Below are positions 1 to 8,533 of a DNA stretch of 64,000 nucleotides, piece by piece. The DNA lies in contig NZ_CP019937.1 of NCBI RefSeq assembly GCF_002117445.1, positions 1,919,501 through 1,983,500 on the forward strand, written 5' to 3'. The stretch comes from Ketogulonicigenium robustum (GTDB lineage Bacteria > Pseudomonadota > Alphaproteobacteria > Rhodobacterales > Rhodobacteraceae). Position 1 is the stretch's first letter, and every line of letters starts with the position of its first letter. The position numbers and the translations under genes were made by a program. Under the pieces are notes generated by a model that worked only from the letters and a program-made list of their open reading frames with translations, did not search any database and was not told where the DNA came from.

Positions 1-1
1 C

Positions 2-982
2 CTCAGCGACAGCATCGGCGCGGTAACAGTGCTGCGCCTTGCCAGCGGGCTGATGCTGCTGGGGCTGATCGCATCAGCCGGTGCGGCCCTCCTGCCGGTG
101 GGCGGGCTATGGGTTTTGTTCACGGGGCGCTTTTTGATCGGCGTTGCCTCGGGGATGATCTCGACCGCCGCGGCTATGGGCATGGCCCAGTTAGAGCCAC
201 AGGGCATTCGGCACGCGCCCTTTGTGACGTCGGTCACAACGATGGCGGGGTTCGGGCTTGGCCCGCTGGTGTGCGGGTTGATCGCCCAATTCGCACCATG
301 GCCGCTGATCACGCCCTATGTGGTCGTATTGGTGCCGGTGATGGCCATTCTGGCAGGGCTGCTGCGCCTGAAACCGCCCGCGCGGCCACGGCGGCCGGTC
401 TCGCTGCTTCCGCAACTGGGGTGGCCCGCGCAAAGCGGCCTGTTGCTGGTCGGATCTTTCGCCGTATTCGCCGCCTACGCGCTGTTCAGCCTGCTGGCAT
501 CGCTTGCGCCATCGTTTCTGGGCGATGTGCTGCCGTGGCGCGGGCCAGGGGTATCGGGCACGGTCGTGGGGTCGGTGCTATTCCTGTCGGCGGGGGTGCA
601 GATCATCGCGCGCAAACTGCCGACGGGCCGCACACTGCCGCTGGCGCTGGGCCTGATGGGCTGCGGGGCGCTGCTGCTGATCCCTTCGATGCTGTTCAAC
701 GCGGCGGCGGCCTTCCTTCTTGCCGATGTTCTGATCGGCCTTGGGCACGGGCTGTCGTTTATGTCGGGCATCCGCATCGTGCACGCGATGACGGGCGACG
801 AAGACCGCGCAGGCGTACTGGCAAGCTTCCTCAGCATATCGTACCTCGGGGCGATTTTCCCGACGCTGGCGGTGGGGTATCTGGCCGACATCAGCGGCCT
901 CGGCACGGCTGTGATCAGCTTTGGCGCGGCGGCGGCCCTGCTGTGCGTGGCGCTTGCCCTGCTGCAGCGACGCCTGCGCTAG
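2..982 (+). CDS. MFS transporter, 5' end outside window
   Basis: This is the C-terminal part of a major facilitator superfamily permease. The reading frame is open from the first bases of the window, so the GTG at 29 is internal and the true start lies upstream. The visible protein is almost entirely hydrophobic, with about ten membrane segments separated by short Arg/Pro-rich loops; the central loop PPARPRRP looks like the usual cytoplasmic linker between the two six-helix halves. A GRFLIGVASG stretch fits the conserved helix-4/5 region of MFS drug or sugar exporters. The substrate cannot be told from sequence. The gene ends 130 bp before the ThuA-domain gene and is probably a separate transcription unit. 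Confidence 0.8.
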   Translation, partial: LSDSIGAVTVLRLASGLMLLGLIASAGAALLPVGGLWVLFTGRFLIGVASGMISTAAAMGMAQLEPQGIRHAPFVTSVTTMAGFGLGPLVCGLIAQFAPWPLITPYVVVLVPVMAILAGLLRLKPPARPRRPVSLLPQLGWPAQSGLLLVGSFAVFAAYALFSLLASLAPSFLGDVLPWRGPGVSGTVVGSVLFLSAGVQIIARKLPTGRTLPLALGLMGCGALLLIPSMLFNAAAAFLLADVLIGLGHGLSFMSGIRIVHAMTGDEDRAGVLASFLSISYLGAIFPTLAVGYLADISGLGTAVISFGAAAALLCVALALLQRRLR

Positions 983-996
983 CCATAGACCCGCTG

Positions 997-1016
997 GTAT
1001 AATCTCGCAGTTATAC
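997..1016. promoter_or_regulatory. 20-bp inverted repeat, possible operator
   Basis: GTATAA (997-1002) and TTATAC (1011-1016) form perfect 6-bp arms around an 8-bp spacer, just upstream of the ThuA/PQQ-dehydrogenase gene group. The size and A/T-rich arms suit a LysR- or TetR-type operator, but no cognate regulator is visible nearby, so the role is inferred. Confidence 0.3.
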
Positions 1017-1073
1017 AAGGCAGGCAAAATGTCATTATCCCGCGCGCCGAATGCGCCCTAGGCTTTGCCCGCA

Positions 1074-1099
1074 CGCCGCCCTTGGGGAGAAGGGCGGCG
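1074..1099 (+). promoter_or_regulatory. GC-rich leader hairpin before the ThuA gene
   Basis: CGCCGCCCTT (1074-1083) pairs perfectly with AAGGGCGGCG (1090-1099) around a GGGGAG loop. The hairpin ends about 15 bp before the ATG at 1115 and just before the GGGAGGA ribosome site. It could protect the transcript or limit read-through from upstream. There is no U-tract, so it is not a classical terminator. Confidence 0.4.
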
Positions 1100-1114
1100 G
1101 CGAGGGAGGACGAC

Positions 1115-1993
1115 ATGACATTGAAAAGCCTTTCGAAACTGGCGATTGCCGGAACAATGGCGCTTGGCTGCACGCTTGTCGGGCAGGCCGCAAACGCACA
1201 GAACGGCGCTGTGTGCCAAGGCCTCGACCCCGCCTGCTACAATGACTGGGGCGGGCGCGATCCGGCGACAAACGGGTATAGCGTGCTGATCTACAGCCGC
1301 GTGGCCGAGGGCAGCAACCCGCACGCCAACACGCCCTACGGCATCGCCCGACTGACCGACCTGCTGGAGAGCGCCGACATCAAAGTCACCGCCACCAGCG
1401 AGGTGACCGACGTGCAGGGCGCGCGCCAACTGCGGGCCTATGACGCGGTGATCTTCTTCAATACCCAACGCGATGTTCTGGACAGCGCGGCGATGATGGC
1501 GCTGCGCATCTATATGGAAAGCGGCGGCGGGTTTGTCGGGATCCACAACGCATTCGGCACGATGTACAACTGGGAATGGTATCGCGGCCTGTTGGGCAAT
1601 ACCCAGCTGTTCGACCACGGGCCAAACCAGCCGGGCACCGTGAACGTGATTACCGCAGGCGATGCCTCGACGCGCGACCTGCAGCCTAGCTTCACCGTGA
1701 CGGACGAGTTCTACAACATCTGGCCCGACCCGCAGATGGGCGGCAATATCCGTGTTCTGCTGGCGTCCGACGATTCCACCCGCGAACGCGGCACACAAGG
1801 CTACAACGGCCACCCCGGCACCTACGAAGGCCTGCACCCCGTCAGCTGGTGCCACTATTACGACGGTGGCCGCGCCTTCCTGACAGTCCTTGGCCATACC
1901 GAGGAAATCTTCGACGACGCCAACTTCCGCGCGCATATCTTGGGCGGGGTCGAAAGCGCAATGGGCCGCCAGCCCTTCTGTCAGGGCGAATGA
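1115..1993 (+). CDS. secreted ThuA-domain protein
   Basis: The product (292 aa) has a clear signal peptide ending in an AnAxA-type site (QAANAQ, about residue 28), so it is periplasmic. The rest fits the ThuA/trehalose-utilisation family, a class I glutamine-amidotransferase-like fold: residues around VLIYSR start the first strand, YDAVIFFNT is the central strand, and GGGFVGIHNA is the nucleophile-elbow-like turn where ThuA proteins have His or Asn rather than Cys. The ATG at 1115 follows GGGAGGA with ideal spacing; a longer TTG-initiated reading from 1082 would lack a ribosome site. It is followed by a binding protein and a PQQ dehydrogenase on the same strand, which suggests a shared role in periplasmic sugar or alcohol oxidation. 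Its own activity is unknown. Confidence 0.75.
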   Translation: MTLKSLSKLAIAGTMALGCTLVGQAANAQNGAVCQGLDPACYNDWGGRDPATNGYSVLIYSRVAEGSNPHANTPYGIARLTDLLESADIKVTATSEVTDVQGARQLRAYDAVIFFNTQRDVLDSAAMMALRIYMESGGGFVGIHNAFGTMYNWEWYRGLLGNTQLFDHGPNQPGTVNVITAGDASTRDLQPSFTVTDEFYNIWPDPQMGGNIRVLLASDDSTRERGTQGYNGHPGTYEGLHPVSWCHYYDGGRAFLTVLGHTEEIFDDANFRAHILGGVESAMGRQPFCQGE

Positions 1994-2053
1994 CCACCCT
2001 GCGGCGCACCCCCCGTGGGCGCGCCGCAGCCTTTATCGGGGCCAAGCACGACC

Positions 2054-2830
2054 ATGATCCGAACATGCGCCATAAGCCTTGCGGCTATTGCGATCGCGGG
2101 CGCCTGCGCAGCGCAGCAGCCCTATGTGGCACCTGAATTCTACGACGCGCGCCGCCCCGACCATGGGCAGCGCCTGCCCTTGTGCGTCTTGCCCGGCAGC
2201 GCCACCGCTGAAACCGACCGCCAAACCGCCACCCTTTTGGCCGAAGCCCTGCTGTTGCAGCCAGACATCGTAACCATGCAGATCAACACCGACGCGCTAG
2301 ACAGCGACGGCATCTGGCCAGACCTGTTCGTCTATCTGATTGAAAAATGCGTCGGCATGATGGGGGCCGAGCTGATCGCCGGCGTGCCCTACCCCGATTG
2401 GCTGACCATCACGCAGCCCTATTATACCGCGCCTTTCGTGCTGGTAACGCGCGACCCCGCCATCAAGCAACTGGACGACCTACCCGCAGGCGCGATGGTG
2501 GGCAGCCCCGTCTACACCCCGATCGATACCGAACTGGCGCAGATGATCGCGGCGGGCACCTTTGGCACGCTGCGCCGCCAGCCCTATGACGACATTTCCC
2601 AAGTCACCCGTTTCTTGGGCGAGGGCACGATGACCGCCGCGGTCGTCTGGTCGCCCTACCTGCCCGAATTGCACCTGCCCGACCTGCACACCAGCGCCAA
2701 TCTGGCACCGCTGCACCTGACCAGCCGCACCCTTGGCATCGTGCTGCGCCGCCAAGATGGCGCGCTGCGCGACATGATCGACCAAGCCCTCACCGCCTTG
2801 CAAGACGACGGGTCTCTGCCCCGCCCCTAG
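2054..2830 (+). CDS. periplasmic binding protein, MxaJ/XoxJ-like
   Basis: This 258-aa protein begins with a short signal peptide (MIRTCAISLAAIAIAGACAAQ) and then reads as a family-3 solute-binding fold. The stretches LPLCVLPGS, GVPYPDWLTITQPYYTAPFVLVTR and LDDLPAGAMVGSP are typical of the MxaJ/XoxJ proteins that accompany PQQ alcohol dehydrogenases. It sits 30 bp before the PQQ dehydrogenase gene and is probably cotranscribed with it. In methylotrophs the counterpart binds or matures the dehydrogenase rather than importing a solute; that role is inferred here from context. The AC in the leader could also be read as a weak lipobox. I chose the ATG at 2054 because the longer reading would precede the signal peptide with charged, Pro-rich residues. 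Confidence 0.65.
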   Translation: MIRTCAISLAAIAIAGACAAQQPYVAPEFYDARRPDHGQRLPLCVLPGSATAETDRQTATLLAEALLLQPDIVTMQINTDALDSDGIWPDLFVYLIEKCVGMMGAELIAGVPYPDWLTITQPYYTAPFVLVTRDPAIKQLDDLPAGAMVGSPVYTPIDTELAQMIAAGTFGTLRRQPYDDISQVTRFLGEGTMTAAVVWSPYLPELHLPDLHTSANLAPLHLTSRTLGIVLRRQDGALRDMIDQALTALQDDGSLPRP

Positions 2831-2860
2831 CCGGCCCCATTTGTAACCAGAGAGGACCTC

Positions 2861-4570
2861 ATGAAACAGCATCTCAGCCGCATCGCCGCCCTCGGCCTGG
2901 GCGTATCCAGCCTGATCGCGCTGCCCGCATGGGCCGAAATCGCCAACTACACCCCCATCACCGAGGAAACCCTGCGCGCCCCCGCCGATGGCGACTGGCT
3001 GCAATGGCGCAATACCGACAATGGCTGGGGCTATTCCCCGCTGGCGCAAATCACCCCTGAAAACGCCAGCCAGCTGCAACTGGCGTGGGGCTGGGCGATG
3101 GAGCCTGGCCAACAAGAAACCGCCCCGCTGATCTATAACGGCGTCATGTTTCTGGCGAACCCCGGCGGCGTCGTGCAAGCGCTGAATGCCGCAACGGGCG
3201 ATCTGCTGTGGGAATTCCGCCGCGAATTCCCCGATACCGTCCGTCCCGGCGCCATCACGCGCGGCCTCGCGGCCTTTGGTGACAACATCTATTACGCGGC
3301 CCCCGATGCCAGCATAATCGCGCTGGATGCCCGTACCGGCCAAGTCGCGTGGGAAACCCGCGTTGCGCGCCCCGAGGATGGTGCCTATTTCACCGCCGCC
3401 CCGATTGTAGCCGAAGGGGTCGTCGTGGCGGGCTATCAAGGCTGCTGGCGGTTCCGCGAGGAAAAATGCGCTGTCGTCGGCCTTGATGCCGCAACCGGCG
3501 AAGAAAAATGGCGCGTCGTCACCATCGAGGATGAGGCCGAAGGCGATACGTGGGGCGGTACCCCCTATCTGATGCGCGCGGGCGGCGATATCTGGACATC
3601 GGGCACCTACGACGCTGAACATGGGCTGGTGCTAATCGGGATCTCGCAGGCGAAACCGTGGGCGCGCGCCAGCCGCGGGCACGATGGCGCGACGCTTTAT
3701 ACCGATTCGGTGCTGGCGATCGACCCCACCAGCGGCAATGTCGAATGGTACCGCCAGTACATTCCCGGCGACAGCAACGACAACGACGAAGCCTTCGAAC
3801 ACATGATGATCGATTTCGATGGCGAGCAGCGTTACGTGAACATGGGCAAGCTGGGCGTGTTGTGGCAAGGCAGCCTTGAAGATGGCACCCCGATTGCCGC
3901 CTATGATCTGGGCTGGCAGAACCAGATCGACATCGCCGACGGCGCTTTCGTCGATTACCGTCCCGGTATGGTGGCCGAGGTGAACACCCCGATTGCCATG
4001 TGTCCCAGCCTCGCTGGCCTGCGGAGCTGGCGTGCCATGGCCTTCAGCCCCGAAACGCGGGCGGTCTACATTCCCATCAGCATGACCTGCGACGCGGGTA
4101 TGATCTACCGCGAGGTCGAGATGGTTCCGGGCGGTGGCGGCAACGGCCAAGCTGGCAGCACCCGCATCATGCGCCCCGAAAGCCCCGACAACATGGGCCG
4201 CTTTGTCGCAATGAATGTCGATACAGGCGAAATCATGTGGCAGCACATCATGCGCTCGCCCGCCAACACCTCGACGCTGACGACGGCGGGCGGTGTGGTC
4301 TTTGGCGGCGACTGGGACCGCAACCTGTTCGCGTTTGATGAAAAGACCGGCGATGTCTTGTGGCAAACGCGCCTTCCCCAAGCAGCCCAAGGCTATCTTG
4401 CCGCGTACGAGGTGGACGGACGCCAGTATATCGCGGTGCCGGTCGGCGTGGGCGGCGCGTCGTGGTCGACCAGCATGCCGATCACGCTGCTGCCGGAACT
4501 GCGGCGCCCCTCGGGCGGGAATGCAATGCTGGTCTTTGCACTTCCCGAAACGGTCGCATCGGTGCAGTAA
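2861..4570 (+). CDS. PQQ-dependent dehydrogenase, putative lanthanide site
   Basis: This 569-aa periplasmic quinoprotein (signal peptide ending LPAWAE) has the repeated tryptophan-docking pattern of the eight-bladed PQQ propeller, for example LDARTGQVAWE and LDAATGEEKWR. It should oxidise an alcohol, aldehyde or sugar. The general layout resembles the sorbose/sorbosone dehydrogenases of Ketogulonicigenium, as remembered. The catalytic aspartate falls in PGDSNDNDEAFE, giving Asp307, with a second Asp at position 309; an Asp two residues after the catalytic one is the marker of lanthanide-dependent (XoxF/ExaF-type) enzymes. The vicinal Cys pair of methanol dehydrogenases is absent; Cys195 and Cys203 could instead form a disulfide as in sorbose dehydrogenase. 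No cytochrome c gene is adjacent. The gene ends just before a strong palindromic terminator. Confidence 0.85.
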   Translation: MKQHLSRIAALGLGVSSLIALPAWAEIANYTPITEETLRAPADGDWLQWRNTDNGWGYSPLAQITPENASQLQLAWGWAMEPGQQETAPLIYNGVMFLANPGGVVQALNAATGDLLWEFRREFPDTVRPGAITRGLAAFGDNIYYAAPDASIIALDARTGQVAWETRVARPEDGAYFTAAPIVAEGVVVAGYQGCWRFREEKCAVVGLDAATGEEKWRVVTIEDEAEGDTWGGTPYLMRAGGDIWTSGTYDAEHGLVLIGISQAKPWARASRGHDGATLYTDSVLAIDPTSGNVEWYRQYIPGDSNDNDEAFEHMMIDFDGEQRYVNMGKLGVLWQGSLEDGTPIAAYDLGWQNQIDIADGAFVDYRPGMVAEVNTPIAMCPSLAGLRSWRAMAFSPETRAVYIPISMTCDAGMIYREVEMVPGGGGNGQAGSTRIMRPESPDNMGRFVAMNVDTGEIMWQHIMRSPANTSTLTTAGGVVFGGDWDRNLFAFDEKTGDVLWQTRLPQAAQGYLAAYEVDGRQYIAVPVGVGGASWSTSMPITLLPELRRPSGGNAMLVFALPETVASVQ

Positions 4571-4584
4571 AACTGTACCTATAG

Positions 4585-4608
4585 CCCGGGGGTTATATAA
4601 CCCCCGGG
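4585..4608 (+). terminator. perfect palindromic terminator
   Basis: A 24-bp perfect palindrome folds into a 10-bp GC-rich stem (CCCGGGGGTT/AACCCCCGGG) with an ATAT loop, 15 bp after the PQQ-dehydrogenase stop. The following sequence is AT-rich (TAAATTCATTTT), as expected for intrinsic termination. It separates the dehydrogenase group from the ABC importer operon. Confidence 0.8.
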
Positions 4609-4706
4609 TAAATTCATTTTGTGCGCCCCCGGTTGACTGCCATACTCAACCCGTGACCCATAGGTCATGGCGGAGGAGAGAGGCCGCCTTCAGGGAGGAA
4701 AAACCA

Positions 4707-5873
4707 ATGAAGTACCTATTGCAGGTAACGGCAGCTGTTGCGCTATGCGCGGGCGTCGCCCATGCCGATGTGATCAAGGTCGGCGTCGTCGGCCCGTTTT
4801 CGGGAGGGGCCGCGCTGCAAGGGCGCAATTTTCAGGCGGGGATCGAGGCCTATTTCGCGCTGCACGGCAAAACCGTCGGCGAGCACGAGATCGAGGTGAT
4901 CTACCGCGACCTGCCCGCTGCCGACCCCGGCCAATCCGCCGCCCTTACGCAAGAACTGATCGTCGGCGAGGGTGTGCAGTATCTTGCGGGCTACTATTAC
5001 ACCCCCGATGCCATGGCCGCCGCCCCGATTCTGGAGGAAGCCAATGTGCCGATGGTCATCTTCAACGCGGCGACATCGGCCATTGTGAATGCCAGCCCGC
5101 TGGTGGTGCGCACATCGTTCACCACGTTCCAAACATCCACCCCGATGGCCACCGTCGCGCGCGAGCGGGGCATTTCCAAGGCGATCACGGTGGTCAGCGA
5201 CTACGGCCCCGGCATTGACGCCGAAACTGCATTCGTGCGCGCCTTTGGTGCAGCGGGCGGCGAGACTGTGCAGTCGGTGCGCATGCCCATGACCACCGTC
5301 GATTTCAGCCCCATCATGCAGCGGATCAAAGATTCGGGCGCCGAGGCTGTCTTCGCCTTCCTTCCCGCCGGCCCGCAAACGCTGGGCTTTATGACGGCTT
5401 TCGTTGAAAACGGCCTGAAAGATGCGGGTGTCCAACTGCTGGCCCCGGGCGATCTGACGCAGGAATCCGACCTGCCGGTGCTGGGCCCGAATGCGGCGGG
5501 CATGCTGACAACGTTCCATTACGCCGTCAGCCACAACTCGCCCGAAAACATCGCCTTTATCGAGGCAGCCAGCAACTGGCTAGGCAACCCCGACGAGCTG
5601 AGCTTCCCCGCTGTCGGCGCCTATGACGGCATGACCGTCATCGCCCGCATGATTGAGGCGACCGATGGTCGCCAAGACGCCGCCGCCGCTGTCGAGGCCG
5701 TGAAAGGCATGGAGTGGATCAGCCCGCGCGGGCCGGTGTCGATCAACCCCGAAAACCGCCACCTGACGCAGAACATCTATCTGCGCGAAGTGGCCGAGGT
5801 CGAGGGCAAGTGGATCAACCACGAACTGCAGGTCTTCGAAAACCAAGGCGATCCGGGCTGGGTTGCCCCCTAA
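4707..5873 (+). CDS. ABC importer substrate-binding protein (LivK-type)
   Basis: The 388-aa product has a signal peptide (cut near VAHA-D) and a type I periplasmic-binding fold of the branched-chain amino acid family: VIKVGVVGPFSGGAALQG is the usual N-terminal strand, and the two-lobe pattern continues to the C-terminus. It captures the substrate for the four following genes. The ATG at 4707 has a CAGGGAGGA ribosome site. Because pobA lies directly downstream of the operon, an aromatic acid such as 4-hydroxybenzoate is a more likely ligand than leucine; LivK-like proteins for aromatic acids are known in Rhodopseudomonas and related bacteria. That assignment is inference. Confidence 0.85.
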   Translation: MKYLLQVTAAVALCAGVAHADVIKVGVVGPFSGGAALQGRNFQAGIEAYFALHGKTVGEHEIEVIYRDLPAADPGQSAALTQELIVGEGVQYLAGYYYTPDAMAAAPILEEANVPMVIFNAATSAIVNASPLVVRTSFTTFQTSTPMATVARERGISKAITVVSDYGPGIDAETAFVRAFGAAGGETVQSVRMPMTTVDFSPIMQRIKDSGAEAVFAFLPAGPQTLGFMTAFVENGLKDAGVQLLAPGDLTQESDLPVLGPNAAGMLTTFHYAVSHNSPENIAFIEAASNWLGNPDELSFPAVGAYDGMTVIARMIEATDGRQDAAAAVEAVKGMEWISPRGPVSINPENRHLTQNIYLREVAEVEGKWINHELQVFENQGDPGWVAP

Positions 5874-5882
5874 CTTCACCGG

Positions 5883-5906
5883 TTGGCCAACCCTCGGGTT
5901 GGCCAA
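5883..5906 (+). other. intra-operon hairpin after the binding-protein gene
   Basis: TTGGCCAACC (5883-5892) and GGTTGGCCAA (5897-5906) form a perfect 10-bp stem closed by a CTCG tetraloop, between the binding-protein gene and the first permease. There is no U-tract. Such hairpins commonly protect the 3' end of the abundant binding-protein mRNA and lower expression of the downstream permease genes. Confidence 0.55.
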
Positions 5907-5937
5907 GCCCGCCCCCAGCTAGCCCGAGTACACCTGC

Positions 5938-6801
5938 ATGCAGACGATTCTTTCCATCGGCGTAGATGCCTTTGCCTATGGCATGGTGCTTTTCGTCATC
6001 TCGATTGGCCTATCAGTCACGATGGGGCTGATGAAATTCGCCAACCTTGCCCACGGCGCCTTTGCTATGATCGGCGGCTATGTCGCATCTTATGCCACGC
6101 AGGCCCTTGGCTGGCACTTCGGCTTTGCGCTGCTGGCCGCAGTCGCCGCCTGTATGGTGCTGGCCGTGCCGCTCGAGCGGTTTCTTTACCGCCGTTTTTA
6201 TGGCGCATCCGAACTGCGGCAAGTGCTGATGACCATCGGCCTGACCTTTATGATCATCGGCATCGCCAACTGGCTGATGGGGCCAACGCTGAAAACCATC
6301 GCCCTGCCCCCCGCGCTGCAAGGGCCGGTCGACATCGGGTTCCGATCCGTCCCCGCGCACAAGATTTTCGCCGCCGTCGTCGGTCTGCTGGTCGCCATCG
6401 GCCTTTGGCTGCTGATCGAACGCACGTTTTTTGGCGTCAAACTGCGCGCCGCCGTCGATGATGCCCCCATGGCCGAGGCCTTGGGCATCCGTACCAAGAT
6501 CGTCTACGCCATCAGCTTTTCCATCGCCATCGGGCTTGCCGCACTGGGCGGCGTGGTCGGCGCGCAGCTACTGCCGATCGAGCCGCAATACGCGCTGCAC
6601 CACATGGTGACCTTCCTTGTCGTCGTCTCGGTCGGCGGGGCGGGGTCGATTGGCGGGGCGCTGGCCGCGTGCCTGATCCTCGGCACCGTCAAAACCACGG
6701 GCAGCTATCTGATGCCGGAATTCGGCAATTTCTTCTTTTACCTCGCGGTGATCGCCATTGTCGCGGTCTTCCCGAACGGATTGATGGGACGCGCGAAATG
6801 A
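5938..6801 (+). CDS. ABC importer permease (LivH-type)
   Basis: This 287-aa integral membrane protein has about eight hydrophobic segments and the LivH-family features SIGLSVTMGLMKFANLAHG near the N-terminus and the cytoplasmic coupling segment ALGIRTKIVYAISF. It forms half of the transmembrane channel of the importer. Its stop overlaps the start of the LivM-type gene (ATGA at 6798-6801), so the two are translationally coupled. A hairpin separates it from the binding-protein gene. Confidence 0.9.
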   Translation: MQTILSIGVDAFAYGMVLFVISIGLSVTMGLMKFANLAHGAFAMIGGYVASYATQALGWHFGFALLAAVAACMVLAVPLERFLYRRFYGASELRQVLMTIGLTFMIIGIANWLMGPTLKTIALPPALQGPVDIGFRSVPAHKIFAAVVGLLVAIGLWLLIERTFFGVKLRAAVDDAPMAEALGIRTKIVYAISFSIAIGLAALGGVVGAQLLPIEPQYALHHMVTFLVVVSVGGAGSIGGALAACLILGTVKTTGSYLMPEFGNFFFYLAVIAIVAVFPNGLMGRAK

Positions 6802-7790
6802 GCCAACCCCGCACCCTACCCCTGCTGAAGCGCGGCTTTCTGGGCGACATCATCAGCCTTGCGGTGATGATCGCCATTGCCGTCATCTGCTTTCACTTCA
6901 TGCCGTCGAACCTGTCGTTCTTCACGCGCATCATCGCGATCATGCTGCTGGTGCTGGCGATTGATCTGGTCACCGGCTTTACCGGCATCGCGACGCTGGG
7001 CCACGCCGCACTTTATGGTGCTGGGGCCTATGCCGCCGGGATTGCCGCCGCCAAATTCGGCATCAACGACCCGATCCTGATGCTGCTGATCGGTGTGGTC
7101 GCGGGCGCAATTATGGGGCTGATCAGCAGCCTTGTCATCTTGCGCGGCCACGGCCTCAGCCAGTTGGTTCTGTCGATTGCTGTCGTGCAATTGGCCCGCG
7201 AGGCTGCCAATAAATTCTCGGGCTGGACGGGCGGGTCGGACGGGCTGTCCGGCATTTCCCCCGCCCCGCTATTCGGCACATGGCGGTTCGACCTATGGGG
7301 TCGCACGTCCTATTGGCTGGCGGTCGTGCTGCTGCTGGTCACGTTCTTCCTGCTGCGCCAACTGGTGCGCTCGCCCTTTGGCAAGCTGTGCCAAGCCATC
7401 CGCCAAGACCCCGTCCGCGTGCGGGCCATGGGCGCGCCGGTCTACCTGACGCAGGTGAAAATGTACGCCATATCCGGCGCCGTCGCGGGTCTTGGCGGGG
7501 CGCTGTCTGCGGTTGCGACCAAGGTCGTCGGGCTGGACAGCCTGTCCTTCGAACTCTCGGCCGAGGCTGTCGTCATGCTGGTGCTGGGCGGCACGGCCAA
7601 CCTGTTCGGCGCGATGATCGGGTCGGGCGTGTTCATGTGGTTCGAACACACCATGGCCACGATCAACCCCTATCACTGGCTGACCATTGTCGGGGCATTG
7701 CTGGTGGTCGTCGTGCTGTTCGCCCCGCGCGGGCTGACCGGCATGGCCGAGACGCTTTACAACCGCCTGATCGGGGGCCTGCGCAAATGA
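6798..7790 (+). CDS. ABC importer permease (LivM-type)
   Basis: This 330-aa membrane protein carries the LivM signature region LVTGFTGIATLGHAALYGAGAY and the coupling segment IRQDPVRVRAMGAPVYLTQ. It pairs with the preceding LivH-type permease. The start is the ATG at 6798 overlapping the previous stop; a longer in-frame reading would run back through the LivH gene. Its own stop overlaps the start of the ATPase gene (ATGA at 7787-7790), confirming a single operon. Confidence 0.9.
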   Translation: MSQPRTLPLLKRGFLGDIISLAVMIAIAVICFHFMPSNLSFFTRIIAIMLLVLAIDLVTGFTGIATLGHAALYGAGAYAAGIAAAKFGINDPILMLLIGVVAGAIMGLISSLVILRGHGLSQLVLSIAVVQLAREAANKFSGWTGGSDGLSGISPAPLFGTWRFDLWGRTSYWLAVVLLLVTFFLLRQLVRSPFGKLCQAIRQDPVRVRAMGAPVYLTQVKMYAISGAVAGLGGALSAVATKVVGLDSLSFELSAEAVVMLVLGGTANLFGAMIGSGVFMWFEHTMATINPYHWLTIVGALLVVVVLFAPRGLTGMAETLYNRLIGGLRK

Positions 7791-8533
7791 GCATCCTTGA
7801 AGTTCGCAACCTGTCCAAGCGCTTCGGCGGGCTGAATGTGACGAATGATATCTCGCTAGTGCTGAACCCGGGCGACCGCGTGGCGCTGATCGGGCCGAAC
7901 GGCGCGGGCAAGACCACCTTCGTCAACCTTGTCACCGGCCACCTGAAGGCCGACGCAGGCCAAGTGCTGATCGCGGGGCAAGACCTGTCCACCGCAAGCC
8001 CCACCGCCCGCGTTCACGCGGGGCTGGTGCGCAGCTTTCAGGTGACGCGCCTGTTCCCCGACATGAGCCCCGAGGAACACGTCGCCCTTGCCATCTTGCA
8101 GCGTCTGAACCGTGCCGAGCGGATATTCGGCGATTACCGTGCGATGCCTGATGTTATGGATGAAGCCTATAGCATCTTGGATCTTTTGAACCTGACCCCC
8201 TTGGCGCGCACCCGCGTCAGCGACATCGCCTATGGCCAGCAGCGCCTGCTGGAAATCGCCCTTGCCATGGCCCTGCGCCCCAAGGTGCTGCTGCTGGATG
8301 AACCCGCCGCAGGCGTGCCGTCATCCGACACCGTGCTGATCGAAAAGGCGCTGGATCAACTGCCGCCCGATCTGGCGGTGCTGATGATCGAACATGACAT
8401 GGACTTCGTCTTCCGTTTCGCCCGCCGCGTGGTGGTGCTGGCCGCAGGCACGCTGATTTTCGACGGCACGCCGCAGCAAGTCGCCGCCGACCCGCACGTG
8501 CGCGAAGCCTATCTGGGGAGCTACGCCGAATGA
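7787..8533 (+). CDS. ABC importer ATP-binding protein (LivG-type)
   Basis: This 248-aa nucleotide-binding subunit has Walker A GPNGAGKTT near residue 36, Walker B VLLLDEPAAG, and the family's H-loop (MIEHDMD). The canonical LSGGQ signature is replaced by AYGQQ (DIAYGQQRLLEIALAM), which is normal for LivG proteins. It powers transport together with the following LivF-type subunit. The ATG overlaps the previous stop and its stop overlaps the next start, so expression is coupled. Confidence 0.9.
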   Translation: MSILEVRNLSKRFGGLNVTNDISLVLNPGDRVALIGPNGAGKTTFVNLVTGHLKADAGQVLIAGQDLSTASPTARVHAGLVRSFQVTRLFPDMSPEEHVALAILQRLNRAERIFGDYRAMPDVMDEAYSILDLLNLTPLARTRVSDIAYGQQRLLEIALAMALRPKVLLLDEPAAGVPSSDTVLIEKALDQLPPDLAVLMIEHDMDFVFRFARRVVVLAAGTLIFDGTPQQVAADPHVREAYLGSYAE

